Assembly (NCBI RefSeq): GCF_000003815.2
Contig: NC_049980.1
Span: 32,932,869-32,996,868 of the forward strand
Source: Branchiostoma floridae
Lineage: Eukaryota > Chordata > Leptocardii > Amphioxiformes > Branchiostomatidae
Direction: 5' to 3'
Length of the DNA stretch: 64,000 bases
Shown here: piece after piece, positions 45,476-57,900 of the stretch
Layout of the letters: each line of letters opens with the position of its first letter
Numbering within the stretch: position 1 is the stretch's first letter
Notes under the pieces: model-generated
What the model saw: only the letters and a program-made list of their open reading frames with translations
Database searches by the model: none
Told to the model about the DNA's origin: nothing
Position numbers and translations under genes: made by a program

Positions 45476-45943
45476 ATGCACTTTTGTGCATCCAAAATTG
45501 GAGCTGTGCCCCTAATGTTGACTACGGGTGCATCCATGTACCGATGTATTTGTGTTTAAGTTTCAGACAAAGTAATAACACCTTTGCCATAATTCTTGAA
45601 TGTTTGAGATTTCAAAAAAGTAAGCCATAGAATTTGGTAGTCTGTGTAACACAAAGTTTGCTATCCGGGGCTGTTGGGCGGGCTGTTATAAGCGAGATTT
45701 AATCAGGCAGAGAATTTGGGGTAATTGCAATTTTTCAAAGCTCTTAGATTTAATTTGGTTTCCTGGCATTCTACTTTACGTCATGTCACGCACCCCAACT
45801 TTTTATGTGCACCTGTTAAAAAAAAAAATTGGAATTTCTAGCCCTGTTCCAACCCTTACCTAAAAATGGCCATGCCCAGAAGGGAATACCAGGCTAATGA
45901 TGCCCCCTTGTTGTTCTGCAGCCTGCAGGACCGGACTGCTGAC

Positions 45944-48900
45944 ATGAGCGTCACTGCAGACAACCACACACCAACGCACGGCAACCACGCAGCCAAGGGA
46001 GCCAACGGAGCCATGAACGGGGTACTCAGAGGTGAGTCATGGAGGCCTTTTGTTTGTTTGTTTGTTTGTTTGTTTGTTGGTGTAACACAATCACATCACA
46101 ATCACACGACCTAATCAAACCAGTTTTTATACAGTAGGTACCAGCTGGGTATGACCAGATCTTAAGGTTTGATCCACAGAAAAGGACCCCTACTCTTTTC
46201 GATAAGTTCGACAGGTTCTTTAATGTGCAACAACCCTAAATTACAGTACCACCATGCTACCTTTGTTTTAGGTATGATACTTTTGATAGTGTAAACTGCA
46301 TTTTGCTAACATTGTTTATATAACGTGCAAGGACGTTTCTGTTGTCCTATTTTCTTGTCACAAGGTAACGTCCTAATTTTTTGCCTTTGAAACATGGTGA
46401 TGACAAATCATTTCAAAGACTGAAATTATAGGAAAAAACCTTTCTGATAGGAGCATGACTTTCAAGGACAGTAAGAAATGCCTGATTTTGAAAGTAAAAG
46501 TGATTCCGTTTACAGTATCACATGTGAAAGTACAGGTGAATTCAGGTCAGGGAGACATAGCTACATGCCTGGGGGGGGGGGGGGTGNNNNNNNNNNNNNN
46601 NNNNNNNNNNNNNNNNNNNNNNNNNNNNNNNNNNNNNNNNNNNNNNNNNNNNNNNNNNNNNNNNNNNNNNNNNNNNNNNNNNNNNNNNNNNNNNNNNNNN
46701 NNNNNNNNNNNNNNNNNNNNNNNNNNNNNNNNNNNNNNNNNNNNNNNNNNNNNNGGAAAAAAGGATGATTTGTTTCCGTGGAAGTGGCTAAACGGGTTCT
46801 TGCTGTGAAGGTTCGTATTGAAGGCACAAGTGAATGAAGTTCTGCCGAGCATTTACCATGGAAGTACCGATAGAAAAGTGCTAGGCTAGCTACATCACGC
46901 CTTTGGGCCAAAGGTTGTAGTGTGGCGAATAAGTCGCTGCCAACAATGTTCCTTAACCGTTTTTGTACTCTATTGAGGCAGGTCGTGGCGCAGTTTTGGG
47001 AGCCCAACACTCTCTGGCTCCTCCCATTGCCTTTTACCTATAGCTACCAAACAAAGTCAGGTACCCATTTGTACAGCTGGTTGGAGTGGAGTCATTCAAC
47101 GTGCCTTTCCCAAGGACACAACTTCTAGCCAAGAATGGAACCCACGACCTCTTGCTCTTGTGTACACTCTTCTAGCCACTTGACTTTTCAATGCCACAAT
47201 ATTATAAGTAATACTATGTATATTGAGCTTATTTTGGGCTGGCTATGAATTTTTCGCAATTTTCGTTGTCTTTTGTAATGAGAGGAAAAACGAGAGATTT
47301 TTGCATCAAACCTGATATCTAAGCGTTTGTTTGAGTGAAAGATTGTAACCTTTTCTACAAGTCAAGTCAAAAGCTATAATGTGGTAGAGCACTATCAGAA
47401 AAGCCAGCTGGTCATAAAATGTTTCTTTCTTATCTCTGCTCTGAGTATATGTGTGTGTGTAATGTTTGTGTGTGCGTTTGTATGTGTTTGTATGTGTGTA
47501 GTTTCTTTTGTTGTGTACATGTGAGTTGATAACATAATTTTTGTCTTGCAGAAAATGGAGGGGTGTCCGCTGCTGACGTCAACATATCACTATCAAAGAA
47601 AGGTCAGTAATGCTTAACGTACCAACAAGAAAGTTTCTGACCCTGTATATTCAGTTCTGTTTATTATCAGGCACTATGGCCCATATGGACGGACAATTGA
47701 CAGTACATTTAAAAGAAAGAACAATAATCTACTGTTTAAAATAAAAAATACAGGACTCACATTGCGTCTCGTCGTGCACGTGGTCTGTGCACGACCTTAC
47801 AGTAGTTACTCCAGAAAGTGCTTGTGGAGACAGCATCAGAGCATGCCAGCGCTCTTACAATATCGTTCTCGGACGCCAGGAGGCGAGTCGCAAATGAATG
47901 CGTCAGCTTACGCCTCCTGGCGTCGAAGGTGTCTAAGCGCAACAGTGCAAACAGCCAGCTGTTGCTGGTGGATCTAGGTTGCGACGTCATGATTTTAAGG
48001 GCGTCGTGGAATGCAACTCTGACTCTCTGGAGCGCGGCGGCGCTATGATTAGACCACACCTGTACACAGTACAGGGAACAACAATGTGACATGAACAGGA
48101 CTCGTTTTGTCTCAGCAGAACAGTTACCGAATGTTCGGGATAGGGTGTTGGCTTTGGTGTACAGATAGCGAGTTTGTTTGCGAATGGAGTCATCGTCGGA
48201 CAGATCAGAAGTAATTTGGTAGCCAAGATATGTGGTTGATTGGACATACGGTAAAGGTCTGCTGTTGAGCGTAACCGAGGGAGGCGTCCCCTGTAAGCGG
48301 ATACGCTTGCAGGGGAGATACATACAACTCGTTTTCCTATCACAAAATGTCATGTCATTTGCGAGACCGAAGGACTCGCAAACATTGATCAATTTCTGTA
48401 GGGCCTTTACAGAGGGGCAAATCAAGCAGATGTCGTCGGCATACAATAAATGATTTACGCAGACCTTACCGAGGAAGCAGCCGACATTGGCGGAATTAAG
48501 CCTCGCAGTTAGGTCTGCAACATACGTATTAAACAATAACGGAGACAGTAGGCTGCCCTGGGGGACACCGTTACCGAGGCTGAAGCTGTCTGAGACGGTA
48601 GTCCCCCAGCGCACAGTGAGGACTATCATCTTAAACCAATATACAATGATACGCACTAAGTATACAGGTACGTTTTTGTCTATCAATTTCTGAAACAATA
48701 CATAGTGATTAACCTTGTCAAAAGCCTTGGCGGCATCAAGAAAACAAATGAAGACGGGAGAACTTCGGCTTTTAAAATAGGAGATGATCTCTTTGAGGGC
48801 AAAAATGCACATGTCTGTACCATGGTGCTTTTTAAAGCCAAATTGGTTCGCTGGGGAAGTCAGATGCTTCTCCAGTCGGTTGAGAAGAAGCGATTCGAAT

Positions 48901-51900
48901 AACTTGAAGATTGGGCTAGAAATAGCAATGGGGCGGTAGTTATTCTTAAGAGAGGATAGAGCTGTATAGAGCCCTGCCAGCTATGTATTACTAGATTATG
49001 CCAGGCTGGCTTTGCTTAACTTTGAGGTTATGTACCAATTGCAAAGAAAGCTATGATTGATTAATTTACCATCAGGATGAGACTTAGCCTGGGCACCAGC
49101 CAGATAGTAGTTTGTTCTAACATTTATTATACACTATATTCAGTCGCTTCTCACTCCGACTTTTATCATACACTATATATATATATATACTAATATAGTC
49201 TCTCAAATTTCTGGAATCATTCAAAGTTTGGACACAGGCGCTGATTGGTCCCTACACATCAGCGAATGAAGGAATGTGTTCAGGCGCTCACTCGAACAGG
49301 CGTTCCAACACCCGAAACACCCTCCATCCGCTTGTGGGAGGCCTGTTGTCATCGAGCAAGCCTTCTAGAACCCATTCCTTAATTCAGTCATTAATTGACA
49401 TCACCACCAAAAGTTTTGAATGTGCAGTCTCCAGACGGGTGGCAGAAGCCAACATAGGAGCTAATTATCATCCGGATGGTACCCAGGGTAGATGAGACTA
49501 CATACGCAGGCTTAAAAGCCATCTCTTTGTCGCCTTTCAGGCATGACCCCAGCGGGGTTGGTACCAGCTGACAGCCTGATGACGTGGCAGGCGGATGGAG
49601 CTGTGCAGCTGCGCATGAGCGAGACAGGTGCGCTCTCTCGCCCACCTGAGACTGTCCACGCCATGTTCACCAGGTGAGTTAGACGAATGAGACATATGCA
49701 TGTTTACCAGGTGAGTTAGGTACAAGTTAGTCATGGGCGAGGTCATCAGTGGTTTAGAGTTGGTAGGCGAGGTTGCCTACTAGTCATTGAATTATGTCTG
49801 CTTCACCTTGCTGAAATTTGGACAAGTAAATCTTTAGAAAAGAGCAGGCTTGTATACAGTTCCTAGTTTACCAGTTCAAACAACTGTGTAAGATAACATT
49901 TGTCATACAATCAGAAAACAACATATGATAAGCACAAAGAAAAGCCCATCTTGTGAGCCTGCTAAAAAATGCTGCACTTTGTTTGAGCTGCCAACTAATT
50001 ACGTCTATGAAGATGGAAGTATTGTTGCCATACTGTTTTCAGTCTGTAGGTTATGTGGGGTATATCTTTTGAACTGCTGGAAGGTTTGCAATGGTTTACG
50101 GTGGGTGGGTAGGTGTGGGGATGGTGATGGTGCTGGGACAATTTTGGGCCCCTTGTAGGTTGACCTTGGTACTGCAGCAACACGTTTTTGTATTATATCT
50201 TTGCAAATGGACTTCCTGTGTTTTTTATTATTATTTTTCTCATTGCAGGGCTGTGAAGAACTACCCAAACCAGGTCGCCATGGGGGTAAAGAGAAACGAG
50301 GTGTGGGTGAAGTGGACGTACCAACAGTACTACGACGATGCCTGCAGGGCCGCCAAAAGTTTCATCAAGGTTTGCGACCTTTGTTTGTTTGTTTGTCAAG
50401 CATAACTGGGAAATCACCTTTAGGTAAATCAACTTTCTGCCGTTCAGAGACAACAGACAACACAAGCAACTTTTAAAAATGGACTGATGCGGTAATACTG
50501 TTGGCAGGACTTTTACTGTCATCTTATTCCTAGGTTATGTGACTGTCTGTTCCCAAGTATTGTATGGTGTCTGTTTCTATATGTGTCCAGGGAGTCCTGA
50601 AAAACAGGCTGAAGCCTGAGCGATGTAACTTTGGTATAACAAATAAAATGAATGAAAGAAATGAAGGCAGGGGAATGTCCCTGTAGCTTAACTCTCAGTT
50701 GGGGCTGCTCTTGTCTTTCAGAAGGGAGGTAAAATGTTTTAGAAGGTGCCTAAAGCACATTAAAGAGGAAGGCTAGCCCTTCCTTGTAAATATATACTGT
50801 AAATGCAGAAATGTTCGCGGTGGATTAATGTTTGCGGTTTTAGCGGTGGCCACTTTACTGCGATTTTGAAAACAACGCGAACATTTTTCTATTATGGTAT
50901 TAGACTGCAGTCTGTTGTGTTACCGCAAACTTAAATCCACCTCGAAAAGTCCCTTTTCCCGCTACCGTGAAATTTAATCCCCGAGAACTTAAATGCATCT
51001 ACAGTACTCTGCTACTGAAACAGCAAGAGTCTGAAGAAACAAAAATTTAGGCATAATAGACCAGTTTGGTACCGTATGTTCGCTTATTCTTCGTCAACAC
51101 ATCATCATGAAATAGTGTGATGTTGAAATTCACGAGATGCTGTTGTTTTTCTGCAGCTTGGTCTGGAGAGGTTCCATGGAGTCGGCATCATCGGCTTCAA
51201 CTCACCAGAGTGGTTCATTGGTCATGTCGGAGCCATCTTAGCAGGGTAGGTCCTCCTTACACTCATTCATTTACTCCCTCACTCCCACTCACTCATTCAC
51301 ACTCACTCCCTCACCTCACTCACTCACATCGGGTTCAACTCACCGGAGTGGTTCATTGGTCACGTCGGAGCCATCTTAGCAGGGTAGGTCCTCCTTACAC
51401 TCACTCACTCACTCACTCCCTCACTCACTCTCTCTCTCACTCACTCACTCACTCACACACACACACTCACTCACACACACTCACTCACTCGCACACTCAC
51501 TCTCTCACTCCCTCACTCACTCTCTCTCTCACTCACTCACTCACTCACATCGGCTTCAACTCACCAGAGTGGTTCATTGGTCATGTCGGAGCCATCTTAG
51601 CAGGGTAGGTCCTCCTTACACTCATTCACTCACTCACTCTCACTCACTCACTCACTCACACACACACTCACTCACTCACACACACACACACACTCACTCA
51701 CACACACTCACTCACTCTCGCACACTCACTCTCTCACTCCCTCACTCACTCTCTCTCTCACTCACTCACTCACTCACATCGGCTTCAACTCACCAGAGTG
51801 GTTCATTGATCATGTTGGAGCCATCTTAGCAGGGTAGGTCATCCTTACACTCACTTCTCACTCACGCACGCACGCACTCACTCACTCACTCACTCATCGG

Positions 51901-54900
51901 GTTCAACTCACTGGAGTGGTTCATGTGTCACATCAGGGCCATCCTGGCAGGGTAGGTCGTCTAACTGCATTGTTTGTTTGTTTGTTTGATTGTTTATTCT
52001 CTATCATCATCAGTCAACATGCTTACGCACGGCGGGGTAGGTAGTTTTTTTTTTTTTTAGAAAAACTCAAATCGGCCTGTTGATCGATCACTTTTTATTC
52101 AGGAGATGAAAGAAGAGTCAGACAAAATATATTAACATCTTCGTCATCATCGGTCATACTCAGCAAGATGAAGAATGTACAAAGTTCAGCTTCCAAAGTA
52201 TACCAAAGATACAGAATACTTAATTGATCCATAAACATCTGGTCTTAAGAAAACAGTAGACATACAACATCCTTACAAATACATGGTAGTAAAAAAATCA
52301 CAAAACAACATGAAAGTTGGTGTATGGGCACTACATTTGTATACCTTCATCGTTTCAGTTACTGCAATTGTCTCTTGAAAGAGGGCAGTATTGGGGCCAT
52401 GGCAGCCTGTGGATCTTCTGTATGATCTTATGTATTCCAGGAACCTAGGGAATCTTCAAGCAATAATCCAAACATATATACTGGATAGTGAGTGTGAGTG
52501 AGTGAAATGTGTTGTTTTTTCCTGTCCATCTGCAGTGGTTTTGGTGTTGGCATCTACACAACAAACAACGCCGAGGCATGTCGCTACGTGGCCGACAGCT
52601 GCGAGGCAAATGTCATCGTTGTGGAGAACAACGTTCAGCTCCAGAAGATCCTCAAGGTGGGAAAATATCCAAACCATAACTTGATATTACATAGAGCATT
52701 TTAAAATGTAACTACTGTAATTCCTGATTTTTTTCAGTGTACTTTTTTATGTTCACGGTTTTCACGGTGACGACAGTAACATGAATTTATCATTACCGAT
52801 AACAAATAAATTACCTACTTTTTTATGCACACCTGCTGCCACGGTAAACATTTAGTTCCGAGAACAAGTTAAATCTTCTCAGATTGTGAAAGTTTGGTAC
52901 CAAGAAGACAATGTGAATTACAGTAACTATTTGCGTGAATAGTCAAAGTTATATTTAGGGATTAAAGAGGCTGCATAGATCAGGAAATCTACTCTGGTCA
53001 TGGACTATGATACAGAGGGCGATACAGTTTTTTACAGTCACATCTGGACAGCATTCTTCACGCTGGGTTTAAATCTTGTCATGCTGCCATTGTCTTTGTA
53101 CGCTTGGGCTTGGGAAAGGCACTGAACACGACTTTCCTCACTTTACCCAGGTGTAAAAATGGGTACCTGACTTCAGTTGGGAGGTAAAAGGTGGTGGGAG
53201 GAGAGAGTTGGGCTCCACCTTCCAATACTGCTTGGATACCAACCCACTGTTCCTATGGACATAAAGAGGCTATGGTACTACCTTTACCTTTAGGAGATGA
53301 ATGTCTTCATGAAGAGTCTTGTTTAAAACATATTTTGTTCCTCCTACCGTAGATTTGGGACAAGCTGCCCCACCTGAAGGCTGTAGTGCAGTACACAGGA
53401 GCGCTGGAGCAGAAACGCCCCAACCTCTACACGGTCAGTGTCTCTCATTTGTGCATTCACAGCTAGAAACGAAGAACTGTTGTAACACACTTAACTGATC
53501 GTTCTTTCATGTATTTCCATACATAGTAGTACGTACTACAACCCCAAATCATGTTTATTTTAGGCCTAGGAAAAAATATGTTTCCTGACCGTACCCTAGA
53601 AAATCCTGCCGACCCTAGAGTTTTTTTGGGTGGACAGTGAATTCACATAGTTTCCCATTTCTATTTAGCCTGCTTCTTTTTGAAATAAAAATACTGCTTG
53701 TCCTATCTAATGCTGGACAAATGTATCCATTATGCACAAAATTAAAGTTTGACATTGAAAGACCTCATTTTACTTTGTTCAACTGTATTATGACATGTCT
53801 CACTAGAGTTTTGGCAAGCCTAAAAAAGATAACAAAAAAAAAAAAGATAATCCTTACATGTACCTACCAACCTTGATTTTTTCAGGACTAAAACAGGAAA
53901 CACAACATTTTTTCCCTAGGAGGAGTTGTTGTGTATCATCCATGCTTACTGATAAATGTATTATGTATGTCTTGTGCACAACAGTGGGAGGAGTTTATGC
54001 AGCTGGGCTCTGATGTGGCGGATAAGGTTCTGGAGGATCGCATCTCTGCCCAGGTGCCCAACCAGTGCTGTATACTCATCTACACATCAGGCACCACCGG
54101 AAACCCCAAGGGAGCCATGCTCAGTCACGATAATGTAAGTAGGGAATATTTTGTACTCTGACTTACTTTTGCAAAGGCTCCCATTTTTAACTTTGTGAAG
54201 GAGGTTTTCTTTCTGCTTGCTTGCAAAACAATAGAACTGTGCATAATAGTATTTATATCATACCCGAGGCGGCAACACCTATGCTGCAGTGCAAAGTGAA
54301 TGAGTCAGAATTTTCTTTAGGACTGAAACGTTTGATGAACAAAACACTTGGTTGTGTACGAAGAACGTTATTTTCCATGAAATACCAACCAGATGAAACT
54401 ATCATTCACAAATAAACCGCAACTCATAGTTTCATCAGGTTGGTAGATCAATGCATTGAACAAAGTCTTCTTCGTTACACGACCTTCCTTTAATTCTTCA
54501 GTAAGAATTGAAGGAAGGCAACATGAAAGCTACAGATGGTTGTCGAAACGTTTACTGAAGAATTAAAGAAAGGTTGTGTAATAAAGAAGACTTTGTTCAA
54601 CTAAAACTGAAACTATTTTACTCCTCCCTTCCCCAGATCACGTGTACAACTCACTATGCCTTACAAATAAAACTGAAACTATGAAACTAATCTCCTCATG
54701 GTTGTGCATGTACAACAAACATTGTTATTGTTCGACACACTAACGTGATGAAACTGTGAACAAAGCTGAAACTATTCCTCTCCCTTCCCCAGATCACGTG
54801 GACAGCTCACTACGCCTCAGAGTACGCCTCTCTGCGGATGGGGAAGGAGATCAGCGTTAGCTACCTCCCCCTCAGCCACGTGGCGGGTCAGATGCTAGAC

Positions 54901-57900
54901 ATCTTTGCCCCCATGTGCAATGCCGGCAGCACATACTTTGCACAACCTGACGCCCTGAAGGTAAGGGAACTTCTAGAGAAGGAGATAGTCCACCTTTGTA
55001 TAAAAAATAAGTCTTTTTACATGTGAACACAGAAAGGAACAATAGCCTAGCTACTTCGCTCCTATGTGCAACACCGGCAGCACATACTTCGCTCAGCCTG
55101 GCGCCCTGAAGGTAAGGGAACGCCTAGAAGTAGAAGAGTAGAGGATGGATGTAGACTGAAGGTGGACTTACTTGTGTCAAAGGGGCAGTTAGTCCCAGAG
55201 TAAGTCCACCCCATTTTGCCAAATTTGAGAACTGTTTGTGTTTGTTTTGGTGGACTCTTATCCAGAGTAAGGCCTTAACACCAATTTGGCAGTAAGTCCA
55301 TCTTCAGTCCTCCCTGAGTAAGTCCATTTTCAGACCATTGGAATTTCTGTGGGTGAGTATGGTCCAAGGTAAGTTGTTCATAAGTCCAAGGTTTGCAAGG
55401 GCGTCCACCTTTATACATGTGGACACAGAAAGGGGCAATGTAAGGGAACGTCTAGAGAAGTAGATTGTCCACCTTTTTTTTATAAAAAACAAGTCTTTTC
55501 AAATGTGACCACAGAAAGGGGCAATAACCTAGCTACTTCGCTCCCATGTATGATTGTGTATTGTGTCCAGGGTTAATGTATGATTGTGCATTGTGCCTGT
55601 AGCTAGGGTTAATGTCTGTATATTGTTTCCAGGGTTCCCTTGTCCAGACCCTGAAGGAGCTCGAGGTTTGACCCACTGCCCTGCTGGGGGTGCCCAGGGT
55701 TAATGTTTGTGTGTTGTGTCCATAGTTAATGCATGTATGTTGTTTCCAGGGTACCCTTGTAGCGACGCTGAAGGAGGTACGCCCCACCGCCCTGCTGGGG
55801 GTCCCCAGAGTCTGGGAGAAGATTGCTGAGAAGCTCCAGGCCATCGGCAGGGAGAGCCGCGGCATGAAAAAGAAACTGGCCACCTGGGCCAAAGGTGTCG
55901 GCCTCGCCGGCAACATGAACATCATGAAAGGGTATGTTCATGCATATGAACATGTGTACATGTGTTATCACCAAGCACAGTAGGGGCATCTTCTCTGGAT
56001 AGTTTTAAAGAACGCTTGCAGATAGATGTGCAGAAGTTAGGTGTGACGGATCGTTCAGTGTAATATAACCAGCTGCTGCTGCACCGCGAAGCTGGTGTAT
56101 TACGCCGAAGGGCGGTTATACCGGCTATATAGATACAGATACAGATTCGTATTTTCCCAGAACTACAGATATGACCATGGTGTCTGTTGTCCCCTGAAGT
56201 TAATGCAGTTTCGTTTATATTTTTTATTTTGACTCCCTTTAGCCATAAAGCTAGTTCTACATTTTGCTGGTAATATCCTAGTGAGTACATAAAAAATTTA
56301 CTTGCCCAAAATTCAAACCTTGTGTTTTAATCCAAGTTTTTGACTGAAAAGTATTTTCCATGAATTTATGTCTTACCTGGGCTGCAATAACGTTTTTAAA
56401 GAATAATGTTCTTGGTGCAGGTTGCAACAATGTCTCAAGTTTTATCCTTTTTATGAGTAGTTTGGCAATTAAATCAGTGTTTTCTGGGTATGACAACAAC
56501 AACAACAAAAAAAACATGTCTATTGATGAATTCCGTATCACCCTTGGTCCCAGCCCTCCTGCAGGTCAGACTGGTACCTAGATACGGAATACACCGTGTT
56601 GTATTCTATATGTACTACAAGGCCTTGTGTTAGTCTTACACATACAACAATCCGTCTGTTCTCCCCCCAGACAATCGCCCCCCTGGGGCTGGACGGTCGC
56701 CAACGCGGTGGTGTTCAGGACCATCCGCAAGGCACTGGGGCTGGACAGGTGCCGCCTGCAGTACTCGGGAGCCGCGCCCATCGCCATGGAGACGCTCCAG
56801 TACTTCATGAGCATCAACGTTCCGCTGTACGAGCTCTACGGGATGAGCGAGAGCACAGGTCGGGTTTTTAGGTTTTCCGTTGCATTTTTACATGCATGTA
56901 CAATGCTCTGGCTAGTGCATTTTTAGCTTAACAGGCCACTACGCTATAATTTGTGATCCCCATGCTAAAATGAGGACCACTATGCTAATTTTCAACATTT
57001 ATAAATGTCAATCAAATATGAAATATAAGGATATGCCACTCCAAATTGACCAAAAAATCCTTCAGTTTACACGTGACAAAGTTAAGTCACGTGATGGGTA
57101 CCCTTTCAATGCCAGCTTTTTACTCTACATTTTCAAAATCACACTGCAGAAGGGCCAAGATCCCCCTTCCACACCACCATTTTAAAGGAGAAGGAATAGC
57201 AACATCTTACTGTAAAAGTATTCCCCACTACTGAAACAGCAAGGAAACTTGCTGCCATGTATTGTGTGCCACTGAGCACTGCAATGTGTGAATCTGTGTC
57301 TGTGATCTGAGGCCACACCAATTTAATTTCTTGGTTCATGGATTTTTCCATAAAAAATATGGAGCGAGAGGGCGAAATAAAAAAAAATAAAAAAAATGTA
57401 AAATGGTTGGGGTAAAGGTAAGGGCTAATCCAAAACATAAAGGATAAAAAGTTTTCAGCTTAAAAAAAGTACAAAAACACTATTACTGTACAGTAACAGC
57501 ACCTGTTCGTTGAAAATTACAAAAGTAGTGTCAGTTTTTATGTTTGTCCCATTCTTCATGAATGAAAAATATAACTTCAATAATAATACCCACACTTTAA
57601 GGAGCTTATGATATAAAGGTCAATTTGCTACACCAGAAAGTTGGTCAATGTTTTCATTAATGGGGAAAATGTGCTGAGTGGTGATTTTTATTTTCATTTT
57701 TTTTTTCAAAAAATAAGAGCGAGCGAATCCGTGAACCAAGAAATTAAATTGGTGTGGCCTGAATGCTTGCTGTGTTCTTTCACCTTTAATTTGAAATAGA
57801 AAGGCAACATTTTTGCCCAAATGCAGAATGTTTTCCCTCTAGCCTTGTGTCAAGCTACTCGCATACAATACTATACCATTAGGCTCGCCCCAAAGTATCT

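Larger units (their letters stand above)
35774..45921. other. Ten kb without recognisable exons
   Basis: Probably intron 1 of ACSBG if the 29.35-kb exon belongs to it, otherwise intergenic. It holds a LINE tail (37785-38480) with a nested MITE, a TIR element at 40075-40642, a 200-bp direct duplication at 42508-43062 and two SINE-like units (42003, 45188). Open frames here are short and lack splice support. Confidence 0.55.

Noticed and set aside
51117-51829. His/Ser/Thr-rich frames of 163 and 86 aa
   Set aside because: Read through (CACT)n between exon 5 copies; only the 51157-51245 part is a real exon.
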